DNA of 64,000 bases from an uncultured Sphingomonadales bacterium (GTDB taxonomy: Bacteria; Pseudomonadota; Alphaproteobacteria; Sphingomonadales; Sphingomonadaceae): NCBI GenBank assembly GCA_903821685.1, contig CAIJLW010000076.1:1-64000 (forward strand). The letters run 5' to 3'. A model generated the notes under the pieces. It saw only the letters and a program-made list of their open reading frames with translations. It had not been told where the DNA came from and made no database searches. The position numbers and the translations under genes are program-made. Positions 11,284-19,790 of the stretch are shown piece after piece. Position 1 is the first letter of the stretch. Every line of letters starts with the position of its first letter.

Positions 11284-12063
11284 TTAGAGGTGCCGTTCGG
11301 CAACCATCTTTTTCGTTTCCGCAATGGCCTTAGCTGGGTTCAAACCCTTGGGGCATGCGTTGGCGCAGTTCATGATCGTATGGCAGCGATAAAGACGGAA
11401 TGGATCTTCCAGCTCGTCCAAACGCTCGCCAGCCATCTCGTCGCGGCTGTCCGCTAACCAGCGATAGGCTTGAAGCAAAATAGCGGGACCCAAAAACTTG
11501 TCGCTGTTCCACCAATAAGATGGGCAACTGGTCGAGCAGCAAGCGCACAATATGCACTCGTACAAGCCGTCTAGTTTCGCACGATCCTCTGGGGACTGAA
11601 GCCGCTCCTTACCAGATGGCTCAGGCGTTACAGTCTGCAGCCAAGGCTTGATAGAGGCATATTGCGCATAGAAATGGGTGAAGTCGGGGACGAGGTCCTT
11701 GATGACTTCCATATGCGGCAGGGGGGTAAGCGTGACTTCGCTTTTGCAGTCTTCAATTGCAGTGGTGCAGGCAAGGCCATTCTTGCCGTCAATATTCATA
11801 GAGCAAGAACCACAGATACCTTCGCGGCATGAACGACGGAACGTAAGCGACGCATCCTGTTCGCCCTTCATCTTGATCAACGCGTCGAGGACCATTGGTC
11901 CGCAATTTTCGGTATCGACCTCAAACGTGTCGTAACGCGGGTTTTCGCCGCTATCAGGATCGTAGCGATAGACCTTGAATGTCTTGGTCTTGCCGCCGGT
12001 TTTGGCAGCATGCGCAGTGCCCTTTTGGACTTTGCTATTCTTTGGAAGGAAGAAATCGGCCAT
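11284..12063 (-). CDS. sdhB: succinate dehydrogenase iron-sulfur subunit
   Basis: The electron-transfer subunit of complex II, linking the FAD subunit SdhA to the membrane anchor and quinone. All three cluster motifs are present: a plant-type [2Fe-2S] set ([10 protein letters not shown] plus a later Cys), a [4Fe-4S] set ([12 protein letters not shown]) and a [3Fe-4S]/[4Fe-4S] set ([14 protein letters not shown]). The length of 259 is normal. AGGATAT precedes the ATG. No sdhA, sdhC or sdhD flanks it: upstream is a CNNM-family gene on the same strand after a 72-bp gap. The rest of complex II is therefore encoded elsewhere. Confidence 0.96.
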   Translation of the reverse strand: MADFFLPKNSKVQKGTAHAAKTGGKTKTFKVYRYDPDSGENPRYDTFEVDTENCGPMVLDALIKMKGEQDASLTFRRSCREGICGSCSMNIDGKNGLACTTAIEDCKSEVTLTPLPHMEVIKDLVPDFTHFYAQYASIKPWLQTVTPEPSGKERLQSPEDRAKLDGLYECILCACCSTSCPSYWWNSDKFLGPAILLQAYRWLADSRDEMAGERLDELEDPFRLYRCHTIMNCANACPKGLNPAKAIAETKKMVAERHL

Positions 12064-12135
12064 ATCAATATCCTGTGGACTCTAAAGTCGTGCATTTCCG
12101 TATCAGAATGATGCCCTAACCAAGCAGTTAAGCAA

Positions 12136-13473
12136 TCACAAGCCCTCAACTGCGTCTGCTTTGGTTGCCTTTTCTGCAAGTCGGACACGCAGCTTGTCGA
12201 TTTTGCGCCCATCCATGTCGACAACCTCGAAATGCCAGCCTTGATCAGTGAACGCCTCGCCCTCTTCGGGTAGGTGCCGCAATATGTGTAGGACGTGACC
12301 CGCAGCAGTGGCGTAGTCACGATCATCGGGGAGGTCGATTGACAATGCTTCTGCCATGGCGTCGGCTGACATCGCGCCAGACACAAGCATCGAACCGTCG
12401 TCTAAAGTGATGATGTTAGGCGCACTGCCTTGGGCCTGATCCGAAGCAAATTCACCTGCAATGGCCGCCAAAAGATCGTTCGGCGTAACAATGCCCTCGA
12501 AATGGCCATACTCGTCATGCACCAACAGCATCGGAACATCGGACGAACGCAATATTTCCAGCGCGTCCATAGCATCCAGCTGATCGGGAATGATCTCGGC
12601 GCGGCGCATCAACTTGCGAATGTCGAGCACCTCACCGCGGATCTGGGCCGCGACGATGTCGCGTGATTGCACGACACCAATGATGTCGTCGCCATCGTCG
12701 CCAGTTACAGGCAAGCGGGTATGGAGCGAATTCAAAAGCGAATCGCGCACGGTGCCTTCGGATGCGTCGGCAGAAATACGGTCGACATCGGTACGTGGTG
12801 TCATGACTTCCCGCACTGGCCGGTCGGCAAGCCTCACCACGCCCGCAATGACCTTATGTTCATGTTCTTCAATGATGCCGGCATGGGTAGCTTCGGCAAA
12901 GACCATCCGCAATTCTTCGGCACTCAATGCGTCGCGGCTATCCCGGCGCAGCCCAAGCGCGCGAAAAATAGTGGCGCTTGATTTGTCGAGTGTCCACACG
13001 ATTGGCGCAGTAATGCGGGCCAGCAGCTCCATAGGGCCCGCCATGAAAACGGCGATTCTTTCGGGTGCAATCAGCGCAAATTGCTTTGGCACCAGCTCTC
13101 CGACGACCAATGACGCATAGGTCGTGATGCTGATGACGATGCCAAAGCCGAGCGTTTCGGACCATTCACGGCCGATGCCCCATAAGGCGATGCGATCAGC
13201 AACCGGGCCGCCCAATGTCGATCCCGAATATGCACCTGCAATAATACCAATGAGCGTTATGCCGATTTGCACTGTGGACAAGAATTTACCGGGGTCGCGC
13301 CCAAGCCTAAGTGCGGCCGCCGCCCCGCGTTTGCCGTCTTCTGCCATCGCTTTAAGCTTCGCTGTGCGCGCGGACACAATAGCAAGCTCCGACATCGCAA
13401 ACACGCCATTCAAGGCGATAAGCGCTAGGATGATGGCGGCATCAAGCCACGGGAAAGGAAGAAGAGGCTCCAT
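12136..13473 (-). CDS. CNNM/HlyC-CorC family membrane protein with CBS pair
   Basis: Domain order: a CNNM transmembrane domain (about residues 1-185, starting WLDAAIILALIALNGVFAM), two CBS domains (about 200-320; REVMTPRTDV and MLLVHDEYGHFEGIVTPNDL), and a C-terminal CorC_HlyC domain (about 340-430; HFEVVDMDGRKIDKLRV). Such proteins are implicated in Mg2+/Co2+ efflux or homeostasis; the old label hemolysin is not reliable. The ATG at 13473 gives 445 residues and begins just before the first membrane segment. A GTG 57 bases upstream is also in frame. No clear ribosome-binding site supports either. Confidence 0.87.
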   Translation of the reverse strand: MEPLLPFPWLDAAIILALIALNGVFAMSELAIVSARTAKLKAMAEDGKRGAAAALRLGRDPGKFLSTVQIGITLIGIIAGAYSGSTLGGPVADRIALWGIGREWSETLGFGIVISITTYASLVVGELVPKQFALIAPERIAVFMAGPMELLARITAPIVWTLDKSSATIFRALGLRRDSRDALSAEELRMVFAEATHAGIIEEHEHKVIAGVVRLADRPVREVMTPRTDVDRISADASEGTVRDSLLNSLHTRLPVTGDDGDDIIGVVQSRDIVAAQIRGEVLDIRKLMRRAEIIPDQLDAMDALEILRSSDVPMLLVHDEYGHFEGIVTPNDLLAAIAGEFASDQAQGSAPNIITLDDGSMLVSGAMSADAMAEALSIDLPDDRDYATAAGHVLHILRHLPEEGEAFTDQGWHFEVVDMDGRKIDKLRVRLAEKATKADAVEGL

Positions 13474-13624
13474 AAGGACGGGAGCGCCATAGAACCAAAA
13501 AGGGGCATTTGGCAACAAAATGCATAGCACCGCGTTATGGGGAAAGGATGCAACCGATTGAAATCATAATCTCAGGTTCATCGCAGGTGTCGTTTAAACG
13601 ATGCTCATGTTGAAAGGGAAGATA

Positions 13625-14290
13625 ATGAAAAAGAACCAAATGATTACGCTGGCACTTGTTGCAGCAATGCTTCCATTGTCGGCTTGCGTCACTGACCCTA
13701 CGACCGGAAAGCGCACGATTTCTAAAGCAGCAATTGGTGGCATAGGCGGGGCACTGGGCGGGTATCTTCTTGGTGACTTAATCGGCGGCAAGCGCGATCG
13801 TACAGAAAAGATCGTCGGCGCCGGGATTGGCGCTTTGGCGGGTGCAGGCGCAGGATATTATATGGATGAGCAGGAAAAGAAACTGCGTCAGCAAACGGCC
13901 GGCACCGGCGTCAACGTGACTCGCGAAGGCGATAATCTTGTGCTCGATATGCCATCGGAAGTGACCTTCGGCGTCGACAGCGCGAGTATTGACGCTGGTT
14001 TCCGCAACACGCTTGACCAAGTCGCAGCGACGCTGACCCAATATGAAAAAACCTATGTCGATGTGATGGGCCACACCGATTCCACAGGGTCAGATACCTA
14101 TAACCAGACATTGTCGGAACGCCGGGCCTCGGCAGTTGCCGATTATCTGTCGATACGCGGCGTTCAGTCAGCGCGCCTTGCAACGCGTGGTTATGGTGAA
14201 AGCCAGCCAAAGGCGAGCAACCTTGACGCCGCCGGTCGTTCGGCGAACCGCCGCGTCGAAATCCGCCTTGTACCTGTAACGCAAGGCTAA
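13625..14290 (+). CDS. OmpA-family peptidoglycan-binding lipoprotein
   Basis: The ATG at 13625 has AGGGAAG upstream and starts a lipoprotein signal peptide ending in lipobox LSAC (C21). A glycine-rich stretch (GGIGGALGGYLLGD, then GAGIGALAGAGAGYY) resembles glycine-zipper segments that insert into the outer membrane. The C-terminal OmpA domain (about residues 105-220) carries the peptidoglycan-binding signature HTDSTGSDTYN...LSERRA and a final NRRVEI. Likely role: tethering the outer membrane to the cell wall, as in YiaD-type proteins. It is divergent from the CNNM gene and convergent with the monooxygenase gene (6-bp gap). Confidence 0.9.
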   Translation: MKKNQMITLALVAAMLPLSACVTDPTTGKRTISKAAIGGIGGALGGYLLGDLIGGKRDRTEKIVGAGIGALAGAGAGYYMDEQEKKLRQQTAGTGVNVTREGDNLVLDMPSEVTFGVDSASIDAGFRNTLDQVAATLTQYEKTYVDVMGHTDSTGSDTYNQTLSERRASAVADYLSIRGVQSARLATRGYGESQPKASNLDAAGRSANRRVEIRLVPVTQG

Positions 14291-14296
14291 TCGGTC

Positions 14297-15520
14297 TTAA
14301 ACCGCAACACCTTGAAGCAATTTGGGCAGCGCTCCGCTTTCCCCCCGCGCCTCGGCCATGAAAAAGGCCTTCGCCGGCGCGGCGCGCTGCACCATTGCCA
14401 TTCCAAAACGTCGCACCGCCGATGCCGTTTTTCCGGGAATCGAGAACAACCGGTTCAGCCCGTCTGTCGAAACCGCGATCAGCAATGTATCGATGCTGCG
14501 CCACCGGCCATAGCGATCAAGTAACTGCGCATCGCCGAAACAAAGGCCCAAACGCATGCCGTCGACCAAGACTTCAGTTAGCGCCGCCACGTCCCTAAGG
14601 CCCAGATTGAGCCCCTGACCTGCAATCGGGTGAATGCCGTGCGCACTGTCGCCAATCAGCACCATCCGTTCTGCGGTAATCGACGCGGCATGGTGGAAAC
14701 CCAATTTGTAGGACGACAAAGGCGCGGACAATTCGACTTTGCCTAACAATCCGCCCATGCCTTTCTCAAGCTCGGCTGTGTACCCACGCGGGGATAGCTT
14801 CAAATAGCCTGCAGCATCCTCAGATTTGACTGACCAGACAAGCGCTGAACGATGGCGCCCATCCTCTGCATCCAGCATGGGCAGCACTGCAAACGGCCCC
14901 GTGGGGTAAAAGATTTCATATGCAATATTGTTATGCGGCAACTCGTGGTAAATCGCACCGACAATCGCATGATGCGCATATTGCCAGTGCGCGATGTGAA
15001 TGCCGGCCTCTTCACGCGTTTCGCTCCTTCGGCCTTCGGCAACGATCATCAGGTCTGCCGTTAGCACCCGACCGCTTTCAAGGGTCACGGTTGCTGCGCC
15101 TGAATCGCGCGATTTGCTGATGATATTGGCGGGCATGTGCAACTGGATTGCGGCATGTTCCTGTGCGGCCCGGTACAATACGCCACGCAAATATCGACTT
15201 TCGAACATTTGGCCCAAAAATCCGTCATCCTCGGCTGGCGCGAAATCGAGCGATCCCGGTTTTAGGCTATCGCTGACCCAGATTTTCTCAATCGGGCAGC
15301 CTCTTCCCGCCAAGGCATCGCTAAGTCCGATTGCTTCGAATAATTTGTAGCTTGAGCTCGATATTGCAAAAGTGCGTCCATCATAAGCAGCGTCAAGCAT
15401 GTTCGCTTGATCCGCGCGGTCAATGACATGGCTGGTGATGCCTTGCGCGGCGAGTGCCAGAGCCTGCGTCAGGCCAATAAGGCCACCGCCGATGATGATT
15501 ACGTCTGCCTTGTTTTCCAT
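14297..15520 (-). CDS. UbiH/UbiF/Coq6-family FAD monooxygenase
   Basis: Flavin-dependent aromatic hydroxylase of the ubiquinone biosynthesis group. The protein starts with the ADP-binding fold VIIIGGGLIGL (residues 7-17) and has the family signature GDSAHGIHPIAGQGLNLGL for the second FAD contact. The open frame continues 71 codons upstream with unconvincing sequence. The ATG at 15520 is preceded by GGAAGGAC and gives 407 residues, the family size. Which ring position it hydroxylates (UbiH, UbiF or the alphaproteobacterial UbiL) cannot be told from sequence alone. It is divergent from ftsK. Confidence 0.88.
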   Translation of the reverse strand: MENKADVIIIGGGLIGLTQALALAAQGITSHVIDRADQANMLDAAYDGRTFAISSSSYKLFEAIGLSDALAGRGCPIEKIWVSDSLKPGSLDFAPAEDDGFLGQMFESRYLRGVLYRAAQEHAAIQLHMPANIISKSRDSGAATVTLESGRVLTADLMIVAEGRRSETREEAGIHIAHWQYAHHAIVGAIYHELPHNNIAYEIFYPTGPFAVLPMLDAEDGRHRSALVWSVKSEDAAGYLKLSPRGYTAELEKGMGGLLGKVELSAPLSSYKLGFHHAASITAERMVLIGDSAHGIHPIAGQGLNLGLRDVAALTEVLVDGMRLGLCFGDAQLLDRYGRWRSIDTLLIAVSTDGLNRLFSIPGKTASAVRRFGMAMVQRAAPAKAFFMAEARGESGALPKLLQGVAV

Positions 15521-15686
15521 GTCCTTCCTATGCCGCAAGGAAGCGCCGGATTCAAAGGGGGATTTTGACTGTAGCTTTCGTGCATGCGTTCCCCTTTTGC
15601 CCTGTAATACTTGACGGGGAGTCCGACGAAGGCGAAAAGGGGTGTATTCGGTCCTTTGCGACCTCCTACATACTGGCAATACCGAC

Positions 15687-18011
15687 ATGGCTTCGCGCGT
15701 TTCTAAATTTACCTCGAAATCGAACATGGCCAATTGGCGACAAATGATGCGCGCATCACTGATACGCAGCGGCGCGTTGCTCGGCGCCGCTGCTTTAGGG
15801 CTGTTTGCGCTGTTTTATGGGTTGGCGGTACTCAGCTACTCGGCTGCAGACGCCGCGTTTAACAGCGCAGCAGCGGACGTGCAGCATAACTGGATGGGTC
15901 AGGGCGGCGCGTATGTGTCCGATGCAATGTTGTTTGTCTTTGGTGTGCCAGCGATTTTTCTTTTTCCGCTGCTGTTGGTGTTTGCCCGACGTCTGTGGCG
16001 GGATGTGCCACAGCCCCAGTGGAGGCGGCAATTGGTCTTGTGCCTTATCGGAATGCTGCTGATCGGGTTTGGCATGGCCTATTGGCAACATAACAGCGAC
16101 ATCGGACTGCCCGCCGGATGGGGTGGAACAATTGCGCTGTTGTTAGACAATGGGACCAGTGCGCTTGTTGGCCAAATCAAGGGCGTATTCGGGACCTTGT
16201 TGCGCGTTCTCATCATTCTTGGCGCGTTGGTGGGCGGTGCTACGCTCGTTATTCGCTCGCTTCAGCTTGAACGGCCGCTGTTGCGCATTCCAACGCTCGC
16301 CATGCCGAAATTCGGCAGCGTCATGGGGGACGCCCACGCCTTGATGGGCGATGATTTGGCCCCGCCACAGATTGTCGAGCCTAAACCACCGCGCAAGTCG
16401 GTGGAGCCCGATCAACGCAAGCCGCCTGTTATTGAAGATCGCACGCAGGCACCGAAAAAAGCGGCATTTGCGACGGGCGCACGACAAGGCGACTTCTTCG
16501 GCAGCTTTGTTTTACCATCGCTTGAGTTGCTCGATCCGCCACCGGCCATCTCCGTGCCTAAACTTGATAAAGCTGCTCTTGAAGCAAATGCGCGGCTGCT
16601 TGAATCGGTTCTCGATGATTTCCACGTCAAAGGGCAGATTGTGGCGGTGCGGCCAGGCCCGGTGGTCACAATGTACGAACTTGAACCTGCGGCTGGTATT
16701 AAATCAAGCCGTGTCATTCAATTGGCCGAAGATATTGCGCGCAACATGTCGGCGTTGTCGGCGCGTGTTTCGACCATCCCGGGACGGACGGTCATGGGTA
16801 TTGAGCTTCCCAATGCACACCGTGAGGCTGTGGTTTTTCAGGAAATGGTGGGGTCCGATGCTTTTGCCGAGCAGAAGGGCGCATTGCCAATAATCTTGGG
16901 CAAGAACATTTCCGGCGACCCCGTCATAGCTGATCTTGCCCCAATGCCCCATCTTTTGGTCGCAGGGACAACGGGGTCGGGCAAATCGGTTGGCCTCAAT
17001 TGCATGATATTGTCGTTGCTATACCGCCTGACGCCGGACCAGTGCCGGATGATCATGATCGATCCCAAGATGCTTGAATTGAGTAGCTATGACGATATCC
17101 CGCATTTGTTGTCGCCTGTTGTAACGGAGCCTGCAAAAGCCATTCGCGCACTTAAATGGGCAGTGGAGCAGATGGAGGAGCGTTACCGGATGATGTCCTC
17201 GCTTGGCGTGCGCAATCTTGCGAACTTTAATGAAAAGGTTCGTAACGCAGCGGCAAAAGGTGCGCCATTGGGACGCAAGGTGCAGATCGGTTACGACCCG
17301 ATGACTGGCCAGCCACAATATGAGGAAGAAAGCCTCGCTTACGAGCCGATGCCGCAGATTGTGGTTATCGTCGATGAGCTTGCTGACCTCATGATGACTG
17401 CAGGAAAGGAGGTTGAATTCCTTATTCAACGCCTAGCACAAAAGGCGCGCGCCGCGGGCATCCACCTGATTATGGCAACGCAGCGACCTTCGGTAGATGT
17501 CATCACGGGTGTCATCAAGGCAAACTTGCCCACGCGTATCTCGTTCCATGTGACATCGAAAATCGACAGCCGGACAATTCTAGGGGAGCAAGGGGCAGAG
17601 CAACTCTTGGGTAAGGGCGACATGCTATATATGGCGAGTGGCCGAGGGCTGACGCGCATTCACGGCCCCTTTGTGTCCGATGATGAAGTGCGGCGCGTGG
17701 CGGACCATTGGCGTGGCCAAGGTCAGCCTGATTATATCCAGGCTGTGACGGAAGAACCTGAAGAGGGCGGCTTTGACTTTGGCGGCATGGGCGGTGACGA
17801 TAGCGAAGAAGACTCACAATATCGCAAGGCGTGCCAAATTGTGTTCGAAAGCCAGAAGGCATCCACAAGCTGGATACAGCGCCAATTGCGCATTGGCTAT
17901 AACAGCGCAGCGCGGCTAATTGACCGGATGGAGGAGGATGGTTTCATCAGCGCTCCGAACCATATCGGCCGCCGTGAAGTGCTGCGTGACCGGAACGGCG
18001 ACCCAATTTAG
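15687..18011 (+). CDS. ftsK: FtsK DNA translocase
   Basis: Septum-anchored hexameric dsDNA pump that clears the chromosome terminus and activates XerCD at dif. The N-terminal domain has about four membrane segments (residues about 20-195), followed by a short Pro-rich linker (about 230-270), the alpha and beta motor domains with Walker A GTTGSGKS (427-434) and Walker B VVIVDELADLM, and a C-terminal winged-helix gamma domain (RQLRIGYNSAARLIDRMEED) that reads KOPS. The linker is much shorter than in E. coli, as is common in alphaproteobacteria. I chose the ATG at 15687 (774 residues); another at 15726 is possible, and neither has a clear ribosome-binding site. Confidence 0.95.
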   Translation: MASRVSKFTSKSNMANWRQMMRASLIRSGALLGAAALGLFALFYGLAVLSYSAADAAFNSAAADVQHNWMGQGGAYVSDAMLFVFGVPAIFLFPLLLVFARRLWRDVPQPQWRRQLVLCLIGMLLIGFGMAYWQHNSDIGLPAGWGGTIALLLDNGTSALVGQIKGVFGTLLRVLIILGALVGGATLVIRSLQLERPLLRIPTLAMPKFGSVMGDAHALMGDDLAPPQIVEPKPPRKSVEPDQRKPPVIEDRTQAPKKAAFATGARQGDFFGSFVLPSLELLDPPPAISVPKLDKAALEANARLLESVLDDFHVKGQIVAVRPGPVVTMYELEPAAGIKSSRVIQLAEDIARNMSALSARVSTIPGRTVMGIELPNAHREAVVFQEMVGSDAFAEQKGALPIILGKNISGDPVIADLAPMPHLLVAGTTGSGKSVGLNCMILSLLYRLTPDQCRMIMIDPKMLELSSYDDIPHLLSPVVTEPAKAIRALKWAVEQMEERYRMMSSLGVRNLANFNEKVRNAAAKGAPLGRKVQIGYDPMTGQPQYEEESLAYEPMPQIVVIVDELADLMMTAGKEVEFLIQRLAQKARAAGIHLIMATQRPSVDVITGVIKANLPTRISFHVTSKIDSRTILGEQGAEQLLGKGDMLYMASGRGLTRIHGPFVSDDEVRRVADHWRGQGQPDYIQAVTEEPEEGGFDFGGMGGDDSEEDSQYRKACQIVFESQKASTSWIQRQLRIGYNSAARLIDRMEEDGFISAPNHIGRREVLRDRNGDPI

Positions 18012-18075
18012 GCGTTAAGACGGGGTTCAAGGCAAGCGCGATAATGGTCGCCGCACCCTCTCCAAGGAAATAAAG

Positions 18076-18699
18076 ATGATATATCTGAAATATGCCCTGT
18101 TTTTCGCGCCGATGGCGCTGGTTGCGACCGTGCCAACGACTGCACAATCCTCGTCTGCGCGTTTGGCGCGCGTCGTGGCGCACATGAAAGCGGTTGGCAC
18201 GATGTCGGCTAACTTTACCCAGGCGGATCGAAACGGAAGGGTATTAACGGGTAAGCTACTTCTAAAACGCCCGGGCCAAGTGCGTTTTGAATATCAAAAG
18301 GACGTGCCGTTGCTAATCGTGGCCGATGGCCGCGCGCTAACCATGGTGGATTACGAGGTAAAACAAGTGCAGCGTTGGCCAATCCGCAACAGTCCGCTTG
18401 CCGCGTTGCTTGACCCAGGTCAGGATCTCGCTCGCTATGGCAAGGTTATTCCTTCGTCTACTGATGACATCATCAGCGTTGAAGTCCGCGATGCAAAACG
18501 GCCTGAATTCGGCACAATCACTATGATCTTCGTCGCCAAACCCGGAGCTCCGGGCGGCCTAACGCTAAATGGTTGGGTCGCGCTGGATTCAAAAAACAAC
18601 CGGACCAGTCTTCGGCTAAGCGACATCAACTATAATGGTCCGATCGGTCAAAACGCGTTTACATGGAAAGACCCGCGCCCTGTTCGCAGAAAATCTTAG
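18076..18699 (+). CDS. lolA: outer-membrane lipoprotein carrier LolA
   Basis: Periplasmic chaperone that carries lipoproteins from LolCDE to the outer membrane. The 207-residue product has a signal peptide (first about 23 residues, ending TTAQ) and the LolA signatures SANFTQADRNG, GKLLLKRPGQVRFEY and VADGRALTMVD. The C-terminal part (TSLRLSDINYNGPIG) fits the family. AAGGAAA precedes the ATG at 18076. It lies 64 bp after ftsK on the same strand, a common alphaproteobacterial neighbour pair. A strong terminator lies about 180 bp downstream. Confidence 0.93.
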   Translation: MIYLKYALFFAPMALVATVPTTAQSSSARLARVVAHMKAVGTMSANFTQADRNGRVLTGKLLLKRPGQVRFEYQKDVPLLIVADGRALTMVDYEVKQVQRWPIRNSPLAALLDPGQDLARYGKVIPSSTDDIISVEVRDAKRPEFGTITMIFVAKPGAPGGLTLNGWVALDSKNNRTSLRLSDINYNGPIGQNAFTWKDPRPVRRKS

Positions 18700-18881
18700 G
18701 CCTGGCGACGAACCGATGCTGAGGGCCGACAAACTGCAGCGGGATAGCTATTTGTTCATCTGAACGACAGGAAAGCAGCCCTATAAAGAGATGGTCAGCG
18801 GTAGAGAGTTCGTGTGGTTTCCCCCCTGTTGCCCACGGAATTATATCATCGCTGATACCCGCGTGACGAACGCAAGCTTAG
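18700..18881 (+). other. structured intergenic region after lolA, possible small RNA
   Basis: No gene is seen here, but several complementary segments suggest folded RNA. AGGG (18722-18725) and CTGC (18734-18737) pair with GCAG-CCCT (18775-18782) around a GTTC/GAAC hairpin (18754-18765). TCAGCG (18795-18800) pairs with CGCTGA (18850-18855). GCG/CGC form a small hairpin at 18861-18873. An intrinsic terminator follows immediately. It could be the lolA 3' UTR or a separate small RNA. No convincing -35/-10 pair was seen, and I do not recognise a known RNA family. Confidence 0.35.
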
Positions 18882-18923
18882 CCCTCATCCCATATGCCCC
18901 CGGGATGAGGGTTTTGCTTTTTT
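18882..18923 (+). terminator. rho-independent terminator
   Basis: A perfect 10-bp stem, CCCTCATCCC (18882-18891) with GGGATGAGGG (18902-18911), is followed by TTTTGCTTTTTT. It ends transcription of the ftsK-lolA side, or of a small RNA in the preceding 180 bp, before xth at 18984. Confidence 0.93.
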
Positions 18924-18983
18924 GGGCTGATGTGCCTTCACTGGCTTGCTCCAACGGCTTCTGACATCTAGGGCCGTATTCCT

Positions 18984-19790
18984 ATGTCCCAGACCATTCG
19001 CATCGCCTCGTGGAATATAAACTCGGTTCGCGCCCGTATCGACATCGTTGAGCGGTTCTTGAAGGAAGAAGCGCCGGACGTTTTGTGTCTTCAAGAAACC
19101 AAGGTTATCGACAGCCTGTTTCCCGAAGGATTGTTTCGGCAACTGGGCTATCGTCATTTTGTTGTGAACGGCATGCCCATGCATCATGGTGTCGCCATCG
19201 TCAGCAAATTGCCCCTGATCAACCGCCGTGTCGAAGACTGGCAAGCCAATGGCGAAGCCCGACATGTTGGCGCAGAAATCAACATCGACGCCGCCAAAGG
19301 TGTTCGGATCGACAATGTCTACATCCCCGCTGGCGGCGAAGTACCGGACAGTGAGGTCAATTCCAAATTTGGCCAGAAATTGAGCTTCCTAAAACGTATG
19401 GCCGAATGGTCGCGTAATGTTACTCAGCCAACTATCCTGACCGGCGATTTCAACGTCGCTCCGCTCGAACAGGATGTTTGGAGCCACAAGCAATTGGTGA
19501 ATGTCGTTAGCCACACGCGGGTTGAGCTTGAGCATTTGGCTGAAATTCAGGCAGCAGCCGACTGGGTGGATATTGCACGGCATTTTGTAGACCCATCGAA
19601 AAAGCTTTATACGTGGTGGAGCTACCGCGCACAGGATTGGGAAACATCCGACCGTGGGCGTAGGCTTGACCACATGTGGGTGACGCCCGACCTCAAGGAA
19701 AATGCAAAGGCACATATCGTGCACAAACATGTGCGTGGCTGGGGCAAGCCGTCTGACCATGCACCTATAGTGACGGAATTCGCCTTTTGA
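18984..19790 (+). CDS. xth: exodeoxyribonuclease III / AP endonuclease
   Basis: Class II AP endonuclease and 3'-5' exonuclease of the EEP superfamily, acting in base-excision repair. Motifs in order: ASWNINSVRAR (N-terminal metal region), LCLQETK (catalytic Glu), GDFNVAP (Asp/Asn), RGRRLDHMWV and the terminal SDHAPIV (catalytic His). The 268-residue length is typical. The downstream ribA overlaps its stop by 4 bp with a TTG start, so the two are probably translationally coupled. Confidence 0.95.
   Translation: MSQTIRIASWNINSVRARIDIVERFLKEEAPDVLCLQETKVIDSLFPEGLFRQLGYRHFVVNGMPMHHGVAIVSKLPLINRRVEDWQANGEARHVGAEINIDAAKGVRIDNVYIPAGGEVPDSEVNSKFGQKLSFLKRMAEWSRNVTQPTILTGDFNVAPLEQDVWSHKQLVNVVSHTRVELEHLAEIQAAADWVDIARHFVDPSKKLYTWWSYRAQDWETSDRGRRLDHMWVTPDLKENAKAHIVHKHVRGWGKPSDHAPIVTEFAF

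Noticed and set aside
18768-18780. SRP-RNA-like GGAAAGCAGCC string after lolA
   Set aside because: The bacterial SRP RNA core needs a GGAA tetraloop and a symmetric loop with matching GUCAGG-type partner; neither is present here.
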